Shown here in pieces: positions 1 to 8,535 of a stretch of 64,000 nt of DNA. The stretch's first letter is position 1. Every line of letters starts with the position of its first letter. The notes under the pieces were generated by a model. The model was not told the DNA's origin, did no database searches, and worked only from the letters and a program-made list of their open reading frames with translations. Source of the stretch: TMED27 sp045106175 (GTDB lineage Bacteria > Pseudomonadota > Alphaproteobacteria > Micavibrionales > Micavibrionaceae); the NCBI GenBank assembly GCA_045106175.1, contig JBGCEF010000033.1, positions 42,179-106,178 of the forward strand. The letters are read 5' to 3'. Made by a program: the position numbers and the translations under genes.

Positions 1-319
1 TGAGATAGCGCCTTGAGTCTTCTAGATGAATCCAGTCGAAATGAAAGTCTTGGCTGTTTTGATTGCCGTTGACTGTAACGTTATGCATTCCCGGTTCAAT
101 GTCTTCGGGCGTTTGTACGGCGTTTGTGAAACTTAGTAGTGTGTTGAATTTATGATTGGCAATTGTTTCTGATGTCAGGTGAGCCAAATCCATGAAGGCG
201 GCAGTAGCGAAGACAATTACGCCATTTTGATCAATGACAATGCGTGCATCTTCTTCTTTTGCAAAATCTGCAAAAGGCAGGGGTGTTGTTTCGTCTTTTT
301 TTCGGCGCAGTGAAAACAT
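1..319 (-). CDS. Partial PAS-like sensory protein (N-terminal 106 residues)
   Basis: This reading frame runs off the left edge of the window. It starts with ATG at 317-319 and stays open to base 1. The protein begins MFSLRRKKDETTPLPF and then carries a stretch (ARIVIDQNGVIVFATAAF, continuing into MDLAHLTSETIANH) that resembles the start of a PAS domain, where a residue is read out as a signal from a bound ligand or redox state. No transmembrane segment is present in the visible part, so a cytoplasmic sensor (histidine kinase or other signalling protein) is likely. The output domain lies outside the window. The PAS call rests on pattern only, and no good Shine-Dalgarno is seen. Confidence 0.5.
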   Translation of the reverse strand, partial: MFSLRRKKDETTPLPFADFAKEEDARIVIDQNGVIVFATAAFMDLAHLTSETIANHKFNTLLSFTNAVQTPEDIEPGMHNVTVNGNQNSQDFHFDWIHLEDSRRYL

Positions 320-422
320 ATGCGGTTGCAATGCGGTTATGAATGATTTGGTTTAATGAATATAAACCGACTTTTATTAGCATAAGTCGAAACTATTGTG
401 TGATACAAGCGTTTTGGTATAA

Positions 423-457
423 AAAACGCCCCAATATTGAAGCTATTGAGGCGTTTT
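423..457 (-). terminator. Rho-independent terminator after the redoxin gene
   Basis: The arms AAAACGCCCCAATA and TATTGAGGCGTTTT form a 14-bp stem with one G-U wobble and a 7-base loop. Read on the minus strand it lies about 25 bases beyond the stop codon of the redoxin gene and ends in a short T run. The A/T ends on both sides could let it work in either direction. Confidence 0.75.
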
Positions 458-482
458 GATGATTATTTAAGAATTTTATTGC

Positions 483-1118
483 TTAGCGTGCGTATTTAAC
501 GGAGCAACCATATGGTTTTGTTTGCGCTGTTGTTACTTCTTTTCCAGCTACCAATTCATCAACAGCGGCTAGGATATAATTATCGGCGCCTTCAACTGTT
601 TTTGGGCTTGGGCTTGAGTTACTGTCGATTGCACCTGCATAGGCGATGTTGCCGTCTGCGTTGATCACAAACATATGCGGTGTTGTTTTCGCATCATATA
701 ATTTGCCGATTTCACCGGATGGGTCGAGGATCTTTGCGCTGACAGTTGCGCCTTGGTCTTCTAACACTTTTGCAGCTTCTTCAGCTGAGAAATGTCCTTG
801 GCGGCCTTCACCGGATGAGTTGATGCTCACCCATTTTACGCCTTTTCCAATTGTCTCTTCTTGGACTTTTTGCATGTTGCCTGTGTCGTAGTGTTTCACG
901 ACAAATGGGCATTCTGCGTTTGTCCATTCCAATACAACGATGTCACCTTTGTGGTCGCTGAGTTTGAAAGGATTTCCGTTAATGTCGGTTGTTTCAAAAT
1001 CAGGCGCTGCTTTGCCCACTTCAGGGGCGGCGGCGTTGACGCTTGATGGTGATATTGCCGGTGCGATTGCGAATGCAAGTGCAAAGACAGCTATTGAGGT
1101 TGTAAATAATTGACGCAT
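483..1118 (-). CDS. Secreted thioredoxin-like redoxin (AhpC/TSA-TlpA fold)
   Basis: The 211-residue protein has an N-terminal signal peptide (residues 1-29, cleavage probably after VNA) followed by a redoxin domain that starts VGKAAPDFETTDINGNPF. The usual CxxC is reduced to a single cysteine in NAECPFVVKHY near residue 70, and a second cysteine lies close to the C terminus (YGCSVKYAR). The protein at 47473-48024 has the same architecture (NHCPYVH and a terminal MGCSIKWK), so the two are paralogues, one exported and one not. It is probably a periplasmic thiol oxidoreductase or peroxidase. The gene sits 15 bases downstream of the DsbD-like transporter on the same strand, which could supply its electrons. 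The exact substrate is unknown. Confidence 0.8.
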   Translation of the reverse strand: MRQLFTTSIAVFALAFAIAPAISPSSVNAAAPEVGKAAPDFETTDINGNPFKLSDHKGDIVVLEWTNAECPFVVKHYDTGNMQKVQEETIGKGVKWVSINSSGEGRQGHFSAEEAAKVLEDQGATVSAKILDPSGEIGKLYDAKTTPHMFVINADGNIAYAGAIDSNSSPSPKTVEGADNYILAAVDELVAGKEVTTAQTKPYGCSVKYAR

Positions 1119-1133
1119 TGTATGTCTCCTTTT

Positions 1134-3284
1134 CTATTTAAATAAGTTTGTAATGCTATTGGGGGTTAAAATTTGCGGTAAAATTTGGGCTTCTGGTCTT
1201 TGTCCTGTTTGGTTGTCTTTTTCTCCATAAAATACATAGATCGGAACGCCATTTCGTCCATACTTATTGAGATATTGCGTAATCTTAGGATCTTGGTTTG
1301 TCCAATCTCCAACTAAGTATCTTACGTTATTATTTGCGAAAACCTTCTTTGTTGAATCAATATTAATGGCGACTTTGTTGTTTACTTTACAAGTGATGCA
1401 CCATGCGGCGGTCATTTCAACAAATACTGGGTCATTCGTTTGATTTAACAGGCTGTCTATCTTTTCGAGGCTGAATGTTTCGCCGAAGGTTGCTTTTTCG
1501 CTTTTAGTTTCATTTGTTTGTGTCACTAGCTGGTTTGTTTTTAGATTTGTTGGAATCCATGCTGCGATGATTAGAGTCATTAGTGCTATGAGCTTTAACA
1601 CCATCTTTCCAGATGATTTTTTAAGTAGCCAAATGCCGAAGGTAATTGCGCTCATCCCGATCAGGATTTGCAGTACGCCATCAGAGCCGGATTGTTTTGC
1701 GACAACCCATGTTAACCAAACAGCAGATAAGAAAATCGGGAAGGCCAGTAATTCTTTGAATGTGTTCATCCATGCTCCGGGCTTTGGCATCATTTTTTGG
1801 AGTGCAGGGGCAAAAGATAGCGCTAAATACGGTAGAGCGAGGCCGAGGCCGAGGGCCGCGAAAACGGAGAGGTTTACGAATGCGCCTTGTGTTAGAGCAA
1901 ACCCGATTGCCGCCGCCATGAAAGGTGCTGTGCATGGCGTTGCGACAAGTGTTGCGAGTATTCCGGTAAAAAATGAGCTGTTTAAGCCGTTTCCTTGGGT
2001 GAGTTTATTGCCGATATTGCCAAGGTTGCCTCCGAATTCGAAGAAGCCCATCAGATTTAGGCCTACGATGAATAATAGATAGGCCAGAGCGCCTACGACG
2101 ATTGGGTTTTGTAATTGGAAGCCCCAACCGATTTGCGCACCTGCTGATTTTAAAACAAGGAGGATCCCTGCAATGGTAAGAAAGCTTAAGACAACACCAA
2201 GCGTGTAGGCAATGCCGTGCATGCGCGCCAAAGCTGGGCTTTCATCAGATATTTTAATCAGACTGAGCGCTTTAATAGACAGTACAGGGAAAACACATGG
2301 CATAAGATTTAAGACTATTCCGCCCAAAAGTGCGTAGATGATGGCTTGGAATACGGTAATCCCGCTTTGTGCTTCCTTTATATTTTCTGACGAAGTTGCT
2401 GTTTCTGTTGATGCTTTTTTGCTGTTTGTATCGTTTGGGGCTGTGGGGGCTGTGCTTGTTTTATTTGCGCTTACTAAAAAGCTGTTTGTGAGGTTTTGCT
2501 TGTTTTTAAATGTGACGAGAAAGTCAGCCTTTTTAAGGTCATTGATGTTTCTTTCGCCGAAGTTTTGTGAAAATTCGATTTTTGAATTATTGAGCGCAAT
2601 GGATTGTTCGGCGGCATTTTCGATTAATCCCCATTCTAGTGGGAAAAATGATAATGTTTCAGGCTGAATGTCTGTAATGAGTGTATTTGGTGCGTCGATT
2701 TCAAGTTTGAAAGCTGCATCTTGTTTTTGAAAGTTTGAGGACCAATCGACAACAATAGGCAGCTTAGCAATGGCAGCTTCGAAATAGGCCGTGTTATTTT
2801 CATTTTCGCTTTGCTCGCCATTTAGTGTGAGTATGTATGTGCCATATTCTGGGATGCATTCTTCTTTGCAGACCAAGAGTTCTATATCGGCGCTTAGTGT
2901 TATTGGGCCTTCAGGAAGCGTGTTAGGCAGTTTTAATTTTTGAAGTAAGACAACGTTATCTTCGTAGCCAAAGTTCATAAGAGGGCCGAAGGGAAGGCGT
3001 TTTGGAGTAGGCCAGTGAATATCGGAAATTGTGGCACCATAGGGCAGTGTCCAATTAGAAGCAGTTATAGTGCCTGAATCTCCGGGGTTTTTCCAATAGG
3101 TGTGCCAGTGCGGGGTGATGGCTTGTTCCATGCCTATCCAGATTTCTTCGCCTGCATTCACGTTTCCGCGTTCTGCCATTAATCTGATTTGCACAAGATT
3201 TTCGCCCTTATCCTGGGCTATTGCAGACATCGTGCTTGCGATGATTGTTAAGATAACAATTATCGGTAATAGTAACTTGTGCAT
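1134..3284 (-). CDS. dsbD: DsbD/ScsB-type thiol:disulfide interchange protein
   Basis: This 716-residue inner-membrane protein carries reducing power from cytoplasmic thioredoxin to periplasmic thiol proteins. It has a signal sequence, a periplasmic N-terminal domain (about residues 25-260), a Ser/Thr/Asn-rich linker, a bundle of about eight membrane helices (about 305-600) with the pair of cysteines expected of the family (NLMPCVFPVLS and VATPCTAPFM), and a C-terminal thioredoxin domain with AAWCITCK near residue 650. The long N-terminal domain suits the ScsB branch as well as classical DsbD. The start has a good Shine-Dalgarno (AAAAAAGG, 8 bases upstream). It is likely co-transcribed with the redoxin gene and could serve the System II cytochrome c pathway at 25703-29228. 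Confidence 0.9.
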   Translation of the reverse strand: MHKLLLPIIVILTIIASTMSAIAQDKGENLVQIRLMAERGNVNAGEEIWIGMEQAITPHWHTYWKNPGDSGTITASNWTLPYGATISDIHWPTPKRLPFGPLMNFGYEDNVVLLQKLKLPNTLPEGPITLSADIELLVCKEECIPEYGTYILTLNGEQSENENNTAYFEAAIAKLPIVVDWSSNFQKQDAAFKLEIDAPNTLITDIQPETLSFFPLEWGLIENAAEQSIALNNSKIEFSQNFGERNINDLKKADFLVTFKNKQNLTNSFLVSANKTSTAPTAPNDTNSKKASTETATSSENIKEAQSGITVFQAIIYALLGGIVLNLMPCVFPVLSIKALSLIKISDESPALARMHGIAYTLGVVLSFLTIAGILLVLKSAGAQIGWGFQLQNPIVVGALAYLLFIVGLNLMGFFEFGGNLGNIGNKLTQGNGLNSSFFTGILATLVATPCTAPFMAAAIGFALTQGAFVNLSVFAALGLGLALPYLALSFAPALQKMMPKPGAWMNTFKELLAFPIFLSAVWLTWVVAKQSGSDGVLQILIGMSAITFGIWLLKKSSGKMVLKLIALMTLIIAAWIPTNLKTNQLVTQTNETKSEKATFGETFSLEKIDSLLNQTNDPVFVEMTAAWCITCKVNNKVAINIDSTKKVFANNNVRYLVGDWTNQDPKITQYLNKYGRNGVPIYVFYGEKDNQTGQRPEAQILPQILTPNSITNLFK

Positions 3285-3320
3285 GCTTGGAACCTTTTTT
3301 ATTATAATATGCGTATTATT

Positions 3321-3351
3321 TTTACACGATTTAAGTTTGTTACAATATAAT
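3321..3351 (+). promoter_or_regulatory. Possible sigma-70-like promoter of the acetoacetyl-CoA synthetase gene
   Basis: TTTACA at 3321-3326 and a perfect TATAAT at 3346-3351 are separated by 19 bases in the divergent region between dsbD and the synthetase gene. The spacing is longer than ideal. A second TATAAT lies on the minus strand at 3306-3301 and could serve dsbD. Confidence 0.35.
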
Positions 3352-3381
3352 TCGTTGCAATCAACATAAAGGTTACAGCAT

Positions 3382-5340
3382 ATGAATCAACCAATATGGA
3401 CACCATCTCAAGAGCGTGTTGAAGAGTCCCAATTAAAGGCCTTTATGGATGTTGTTGAAACACGTACAGGCAAAAGTTTTTCTGATTATAAAAGCTTTTG
3501 GCAATGGTCGGTTGATCATATTTCTGATTTTTGGGATTTGCTCTGGGATGAGATGGGTGTTGTGGGCGATAAGGGCGCACGCGTTTTGATTGACCAAGAT
3601 AAGATGCCTGGTGCGCGATTTTTCCCTGATGCGACATTGAATTATGCGGAAAATATGCTTCAGAAACGCGATAACGATGTTGCTATTATTTTTAGGCCTG
3701 AGGATGGTCAAGATTCACAAATCTCTTACAAACAGCTTTATGAGTGGGTTTCGCGTTGGCGCCAAGCCTTAGAGGCCGAAGGTGTTGGTGAGGGAGATCG
3801 TGTTGCGGGATATCTTCCGAATATGCCTGAAACTATTATTGTTATGCTTGCGACGGCGTCGTTGGGTGCGATTTGGTCAAGTGCGTCGCCGGATTTTGGA
3901 ACGCAAGGTGTGATAGATCGTTTTGGGCAAATTGAGCCGAAAGTTTTGGTGAGCGTTGATGGGTATCGATACAACGGTAAGGATATTGATTGTCTGGAGA
4001 AGATCGCAGAGATACAGCCCGTTTTAAAAGGTTTGGTAAAGACTGTGGTTATACCGTTTTTATCAGATGATGCGGATATTGATTTATCATCGATTGATGG
4101 AGCGGTGTCTTGGTATGATTTTTTGCTTGAATTTAAGCCTAAGCCTATAGAATTTGCACAAGTTTCTTTTGATTATCCGTTATTTATTATGTTCTCGTCA
4201 GGGACGACAGGTGCACCAAAATGTATTGTTCATGGTCATGGTGGCGTTTTGCTTCAACATCTTAAGGAGCATCGATTGCAGAGTGATGTTCGTGATGGAG
4301 ATCGCGTGTTTTATTTTACGACATGCGGCTGGATGATGTGGAATTGGCTAGTGAGTGGTTTGGGCAGCGGGGCCGCACTTATGCTTTATGATGGATCGCC
4401 TTTTTATCCTGATGGCAATGTGCTTTGGGATTATGCGGATGATAATAAATGTACGTTTTTTGGTGCATCGGCGAAATATATTGATGCTTTGAAACAGGCT
4501 GGCTTGGCGCCGCGTGAAAGCCATGATTTATCAGATCTTCGCACGATAGCATCAACGGGATCGCCGTTGGTTCATGAGAGTTTTGATTACGTTTATGCGG
4601 ATATTAAACAAGACGTACATCTCGCCAGTATTTCTGGTGGGACGGATATTGTGTCTTGTTTTATGTTGGGAAACCCAATTTCACCTGTTTTTCGTGGGGA
4701 GTTGCAATGCGCTGGTCTTGGAATGGATGTGCATATTTGTGATGGTTTGGGTGAGGATATATGCCAAGAAGCTGGTGAATTAACATGTAAAAAACCATTT
4801 CCTTGTATGCCTGTAAAGTTTTGGAATGATGATAGTGGGGCGCGTTATCAATCTGCTTATTTTGATATGTTTGAGAATATATGGGCGCATGGTGATTGGG
4901 TCGAAGAGACAGATAATCAGGGTTTTATTATCCATGGGCGTAGTGATGCGACCCTTAATCCTGGTGGCGTTCGCATTGGCACAGCTGAGATTTACAGGCA
5001 GGTAGAACAGTTGGATGGCATTCAAGAATCTATAGCTGTTGGTCAAGATTTTAATGGAGATGTACGTGTCATATTATTTGTTGTTCTGAAAGATGGTTGG
5101 GCCTTAGATGACAATTTTGTTAAGGAAATTAAAGTTGCTATTCGTCGGGGAGCTACGCCGAGGCACGTGCCAGCAAAGATTATTGCAGTTGATGATATTC
5201 CAAGGACTAAGAGCGGTAAAATCACGGAAATTGCGGTACGCGATGTGATTATGGGACGACCGATTAAAAATGTTGAAGCCCTTGCGAATCCAGAAGCTTT
5301 GAAGCTTTATGAAGGGCTTGAAGTATTAGAGGTTGCATAA
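3382..5340 (+). CDS. Acetoacetyl-CoA synthetase
   Basis: The 652-residue protein ligates acetoacetate to CoA with ATP, feeding ketone bodies or polyhydroxybutyrate-derived acetoacetate into central metabolism in the cytoplasm. It is an ANL-family adenylating enzyme: the P-loop-like A3 motif MFSSGTTGAPKCIVHGHGG lies near residue 270, the A5 region has SGGTDIVSCF, and the C-terminal catalytic lysine lies in RTKSGKITE near residue 615. The N terminus (PSQERVEESQLKAFM) and the length match acetoacetyl-CoA synthetases rather than acetyl-CoA synthetases. A Shine-Dalgarno-like AAAGG precedes the ATG. It stands alone, divergent from dsbD. Confidence 0.93.
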   Translation: MNQPIWTPSQERVEESQLKAFMDVVETRTGKSFSDYKSFWQWSVDHISDFWDLLWDEMGVVGDKGARVLIDQDKMPGARFFPDATLNYAENMLQKRDNDVAIIFRPEDGQDSQISYKQLYEWVSRWRQALEAEGVGEGDRVAGYLPNMPETIIVMLATASLGAIWSSASPDFGTQGVIDRFGQIEPKVLVSVDGYRYNGKDIDCLEKIAEIQPVLKGLVKTVVIPFLSDDADIDLSSIDGAVSWYDFLLEFKPKPIEFAQVSFDYPLFIMFSSGTTGAPKCIVHGHGGVLLQHLKEHRLQSDVRDGDRVFYFTTCGWMMWNWLVSGLGSGAALMLYDGSPFYPDGNVLWDYADDNKCTFFGASAKYIDALKQAGLAPRESHDLSDLRTIASTGSPLVHESFDYVYADIKQDVHLASISGGTDIVSCFMLGNPISPVFRGELQCAGLGMDVHICDGLGEDICQEAGELTCKKPFPCMPVKFWNDDSGARYQSAYFDMFENIWAHGDWVEETDNQGFIIHGRSDATLNPGGVRIGTAEIYRQVEQLDGIQESIAVGQDFNGDVRVILFVVLKDGWALDDNFVKEIKVAIRRGATPRHVPAKIIAVDDIPRTKSGKITEIAVRDVIMGRPIKNVEALANPEALKLYEGLEVLEVA

Positions 5341-5357
5341 AAGACTTGCGCTGCAGC

Positions 5358-5376
5358 ATAAAAAATGGTTTTTTAT
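5358..5376 (+). repeat. AT-only perfect hairpin
   Basis: ATAAAAAA and TTTTTTAT pair over 8 bp around a TGG loop, 18 bases after the synthetase stop codon and 5 bases before a candidate leader ORF. It is A/T only apart from the loop, so it would be a weak terminator at best. Confidence 0.4.
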
Positions 5377-5380
5377 AGTT

Positions 5381-5443
5381 ATGAATAGGCGAATTTCAGC
5401 GTTAACTTTGTATACAGCGGCCGCGGCAAACGCGGCGGCTTAG
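5381..5443 (+). CDS. Candidate 20-residue Ala-rich leader peptide
   Basis: An ATG-initiated ORF encodes MNRRISALTLYTAAAANAAA and ends in TAG, 120 bases before the aminotransferase start. Eight of its 20 residues are alanine, seven of them in the last eight, and the alanine codons sit in a GC-rich inverted repeat (GCCGCG-GCAAA-CGCGGC) in an otherwise AT-rich intergenic region. The arrangement recalls a translated attenuator. No convincing Shine-Dalgarno precedes it and no terminator with a T tract follows, so it could also be chance. Confidence 0.28.
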   Translation: MNRRISALTLYTAAAANAAA

Positions 5444-5563
5444 CCCGCTATTATCTTTGACATAGTACGAATGCGTACGCCCTAAAAAATTTCCAAGAAT
5501 TTAACATTGAGACGGTAGATATGATCTGCCGATTAACGATATTGACGTGAAAAGAGAATTATT

Positions 5564-6778
5564 ATGAATGCGATTAGACCAGAAGATCAGGATATGCAGG
5601 AAAGTACAGGACAAACAAAGTTTCGTCCCGTTCTTCATGCGTTAACAGCGAACCCGGGTGTTGAGTTGATGACTTATGCATCTGGACGACAGGATATGAT
5701 CACAATGGGTCAAGGTGAGGGTGATGTACCTACGCCTGATTTTATTGTTGATGCTGTGACGCAGGCCTTAAAGGATGGTAAGACATTTTATGGCCCTACA
5801 CTTGGTTTATCGGGGTTGCGTGAGACAATTTCTAATTATTATGACCGTATTTATAATTTAGATGTCATTTCAGATCGTATTTTTGTTACCCAGAGCGGAT
5901 CGACCGCGATGCATCTTTCGCTCGCGGCCCTTCTTGATAAGGGTGATAACGTTGTTGCGGTCACGCCGATTTGGAAGAATTTATTGGGTGCGGTTGAGTT
6001 GACACAGGCCTCGACGACGCAAGTTGCGCTTGATTATACTGATGAGGATGGTTGGCAACTTGATTTAGATAAATTATTTGGTGCGGTAACACCTTACACG
6101 AAGGTGATGTTGATTGTGTCGCCGTCAAACCCGACGGGATGGACAGCTACCCGAAAAGAAATGCGCGCGATTTTAGATTTTGCCCGTGAGCGCGGTATTT
6201 GGGTTCTTGCGGATGAGGTGTATGCACGTCTTGTTTATAATTCCAAGCATGAGCATGCACGTTCGGATAGTTTTTTGGATGTTGCACAAGATGATGATTT
6301 GCTTTTGGTGGTTAATAGTTTTTCAAAAAGCTGGGCGATGACGGGATGGCGAATTGGTTGGATTGTTGGACCAAAGGAAGCGGAAGCCAAGATTAAGGAT
6401 GTTGCTCTTTATAATAATTTATGTCCACAAACACCGATGCAATATGGCGCGATCGCTGCGTTGGATCAGGGTGAGGACTTCCTTAAAAGCCAAGTAGCAA
6501 TGTATCAGTCGAACCGTGATTTGATGATGGAGCGTTTTGCGAATATGAGTAATCGTGTGCATCTTGCCAAGCCAGAGGCCACATTTTATGGTTTCTTTAA
6601 AGTTGATGGTGAAGATGATTGTATTGCGTTATGTAAGCGATTTGTTGATGAAGCGCAGCTTTTGTTATCACCGGGTAGTGCGTTTGGTAAGACGTGTAAG
6701 GGATATGTACGTATGTGCTTTGCGGTCTCGGAAGACAGGTTAAACGAAGCGTTTGACAGAATGGAAAAAGTTATATAG
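5564..6778 (+). CDS. Class I/II pyridoxal-phosphate aminotransferase (aspartate-aminotransferase-like)
   Basis: This 404-residue fold-type I aminotransferase carries the internal-aldimine lysine in SFSKSWAMTGWRIGW near residue 256, the Asn/Pro pair in SPSNPTGW, the cofactor-binding Asp/Tyr in LADEVYARLVY and a C-terminal carboxylate-binding arginine in YVRMCFAVSEDR. It should move an amino group between an amino acid and a 2-oxo acid in the cytoplasm. The substrate cannot be told from sequence alone; aspartate/alanine-type use is common in this group. GAGAA precedes the ATG. The gene is followed after 34 bases by a small unknown gene. Confidence 0.88.
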   Translation: MNAIRPEDQDMQESTGQTKFRPVLHALTANPGVELMTYASGRQDMITMGQGEGDVPTPDFIVDAVTQALKDGKTFYGPTLGLSGLRETISNYYDRIYNLDVISDRIFVTQSGSTAMHLSLAALLDKGDNVVAVTPIWKNLLGAVELTQASTTQVALDYTDEDGWQLDLDKLFGAVTPYTKVMLIVSPSNPTGWTATRKEMRAILDFARERGIWVLADEVYARLVYNSKHEHARSDSFLDVAQDDDLLLVVNSFSKSWAMTGWRIGWIVGPKEAEAKIKDVALYNNLCPQTPMQYGAIAALDQGEDFLKSQVAMYQSNRDLMMERFANMSNRVHLAKPEATFYGFFKVDGEDDCIALCKRFVDEAQLLLSPGSAFGKTCKGYVRMCFAVSEDRLNEAFDRMEKVI

Positions 6779-6812
6779 TTTACATAATTTATCTTTAAGG
6801 TTTGAATATTTT

Positions 6813-7205
6813 ATGAGCGGTATGTATGAGCGTCGGGATGGAGATATTATTTATGGTGCTCCTCCTACGCAGTTATTTAATGAACAACAAACACAATCAC
6901 CTCGATTGGTTCTTTCCGGTGTTTACAAAGCTGAGGCTCGTGACCCCGCTGTTGATTATTGCGCTGTAGGCAGATTTCCTGATGGTCGGTTTGTATGTAT
7001 TCCCGAACGTTATTTGAGGGCTGCTCTTCCTGAGGCTGCTATGGGTGGTCTTATTAGTGTGAAACAGCATCCAAAAATTGGAGGAAAGCCAGAGCAACAG
7101 GTTATTAACCTTGATTTAGCACGTATTAAAACTGTTTTAGAATTTATTGGTACGAAAGCGCCACATGACAGGCCGTTTGGTCCTCGTCCCGGGGGAATGG
7201 ATTAG
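6813..7205 (+). CDS. Unrecognised 130-residue protein
   Basis: I prefer the start at 6813 (MSGMYERRDGDIIYGAPP), because the longer frame begins inside the aminotransferase gene. The product is soluble, without signal peptide or membrane helices, and contains AVGRFPDGRFVCIPERYLR and a basic, Pro/Gly-rich C terminus. It matches no family I know. Its stop codon is directly followed by the ATG of the SpoU methyltransferase gene, so the two are very likely translated from one transcript and may share a role in RNA modification, but that is inference from spacing only. Confidence 0.6.
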   Translation: MSGMYERRDGDIIYGAPPTQLFNEQQTQSPRLVLSGVYKAEARDPAVDYCAVGRFPDGRFVCIPERYLRAALPEAAMGGLISVKQHPKIGGKPEQQVINLDLARIKTVLEFIGTKAPHDRPFGPRPGGMD

Positions 7206-7760
7206 ATGACTATGCGTGGATATTTTGGTATTGGGGTTGAAGGGGTTTCGAAAGAACAGAATGTTGGCACGATTGCGCGCTCAGCACATTCTTTTGGAGC
7301 TTCGTTTTTCTTTACGATTGATCCAGAAGTGGATGTTCATAAATTTCGTTCATCGGATACTTCTGATGCGTTTGATCATTTGCCGTATCACCAATATGAC
7401 AGTGTTGATACGTTTGTTTTGCCAGAGAAATGCGCTCTTGTTGCGGTTGAGTTGGTTGAAGATTCCATTGAATTACCCAGTTTTCGCCATCCTATCCGTG
7501 CGGCTTATGTTTTGGGGCCTGAGATGGGGAATGTTTCACCGGAATTACTTGAGAAATGCGATCATGTTATAAAAATTCCGATGAAGTTTTGCGTAAATGT
7601 TGGAGTTGCTGGGGCTTTGGTTATGTATGACCGTGTTTTGAGTATGGGGAAATTTGCGCCGCGTCCAGTAAGAGCAGGCGGTCCAACAGAGAGCCTTCCT
7701 CCGCCGCAAACATCTTTGAGGCGAAAAGTGCGCAATCCTAAAAAATACGTGAAGAGCTAA
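7206..7760 (+). CDS. TrmH/SpoU-family RNA 2'-O-methyltransferase
   Basis: The 184-residue protein is a SPOUT-fold methyltransferase that uses S-adenosylmethionine on the ribose of tRNA or rRNA. The three family motifs are visible: NVGTIARSAHSFGA at the N terminus, AAYVLGPEMGNVSPE in the middle and IPMKFCVNVGVAGALVMYDR near the C terminus, the last two forming the knotted cofactor site. It lacks an extra N-terminal substrate domain, as in TrmL/TrmH-like short members. In motif 3, CVNVGVAGAL replaces the usual LNVSVAAAV, a mild variant. The target nucleotide is unknown. Confidence 0.85.
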   Translation: MTMRGYFGIGVEGVSKEQNVGTIARSAHSFGASFFFTIDPEVDVHKFRSSDTSDAFDHLPYHQYDSVDTFVLPEKCALVAVELVEDSIELPSFRHPIRAAYVLGPEMGNVSPELLEKCDHVIKIPMKFCVNVGVAGALVMYDRVLSMGKFAPRPVRAGGPTESLPPPQTSLRRKVRNPKKYVKS

Positions 7761-7796
7761 TTTTGTTTGGTTTTTGGATATTGTTGACGGCGCTTG

Positions 7797-7818
7797 CACG
7801 TTACCTCCACGTTACTTC
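7797..7818. repeat. Tandem 11-bp direct repeat upstream of the IalB gene
   Basis: CACGTTACCTC (7797-7807) is followed at once by CACGTTACTTC (7808-7818), differing at one position, and then CAC. Such close direct repeats often bind a dimeric regulator. It lies 95 bases upstream of the IalB start. Confidence 0.4.
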
Positions 7819-7824
7819 CACAGG

Positions 7825-7883
7825 GCATTTTTTATTGGTTTCTATTCTCCTTGCAAATTTTGATCAGTTCCTATAAAAAATGC
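7825..7883. repeat. Perfect 11-bp inverted repeat upstream of the IalB gene
   Basis: GCATTTTTTAT (7825-7835) and ATAAAAAATGC (7873-7883) are perfect inverted copies with 37 bases between them. The right arm ends 17 bases before the Shine-Dalgarno of the IalB gene, so in RNA it would form a stem in the 5' leader. Confidence 0.45.
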
Positions 7884-7912
7884 TTTATTCAACGACTACA
7901 AAGGATTTAGTT

Positions 7913-8431
7913 ATGAGCAGATACGTGCGTTATTTGGGGCTATGCTGTTTGGCTTTAGGCTTCATTGTTGCCGGCCAATCTTATGCGCAAAATGGTGAGC
8001 CGAGGTTACTATCTAAATATGGTGACTGGTCCGCTTATATGTTCATCGAGAATGGCAGTAAGGTCTGCTACATGATTAGTCAGCCAAAAACAGCGCAAGG
8101 CAATTATTCTAAGCGTGGCAAGATATATGCATTGGTTACGAATCGTCCAGCGGAAGGGACGCGTGATGTCTTTAGCTACATCACTGGTTATGGTTATAAA
8201 GCAGGTAGTGATGCGACTTTGGAGATTGATGGAACGACATATACTCTCTTTACCCAAGATGAGACCGCATGGGCGCCTGATGCGGCAACTGATAAGCAGA
8301 TTGCCCGTGCGATCCGTGATGGGTCACGTATGGTGGTTAAGGGTGTTTCATCACGCGGTACAAAAACAACAGATACATTTAGTTTAAAAGGAAGTAGCAA
8401 AGCGTATAAGCGTATGAGCGATGAGTGTTAA
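7913..8431 (+). CDS. IalB-family (invasion-associated locus B) secreted protein
   Basis: The start at 7913 is chosen because AAGGA lies 7 bases upstream and the protein then opens with a clean signal peptide (MSRYVRYLGLCCLALGFIVA, cleavage after SYA). The 172-residue product has the IalB pattern: a GDWSAYMF segment near the mature N terminus, cysteines in KVCYMIS and at the very C terminus (MSDEC), and the closing region GTKTTDTFSLKG that matches the family ending. IalB proteins are periplasmic beta-rich proteins widespread in alphaproteobacteria; the name comes from Bartonella and does not show virulence here. A direct repeat and an inverted repeat in its leader suggest regulation. Confidence 0.8.
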   Translation: MSRYVRYLGLCCLALGFIVAGQSYAQNGEPRLLSKYGDWSAYMFIENGSKVCYMISQPKTAQGNYSKRGKIYALVTNRPAEGTRDVFSYITGYGYKAGSDATLEIDGTTYTLFTQDETAWAPDAATDKQIARAIRDGSRMVVKGVSSRGTKTTDTFSLKGSSKAYKRMSDEC

Positions 8432-8535
8432 ATTCGCTAAATTATCCCTAGATTTATGGGGGGTGAGACATTGCTCTTACTTCCCTTTGTTTTTTTGCGA
8501 TGATAGCTTTGTATTTGAAATAACGATCAATAAAG

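Noticed and set aside
1567..2082. 171-residue plus-strand open frame opposite dsbD
   Set aside because: Antisense shadow of the DsbD membrane domain; no recognisable domain and no ribosome site.
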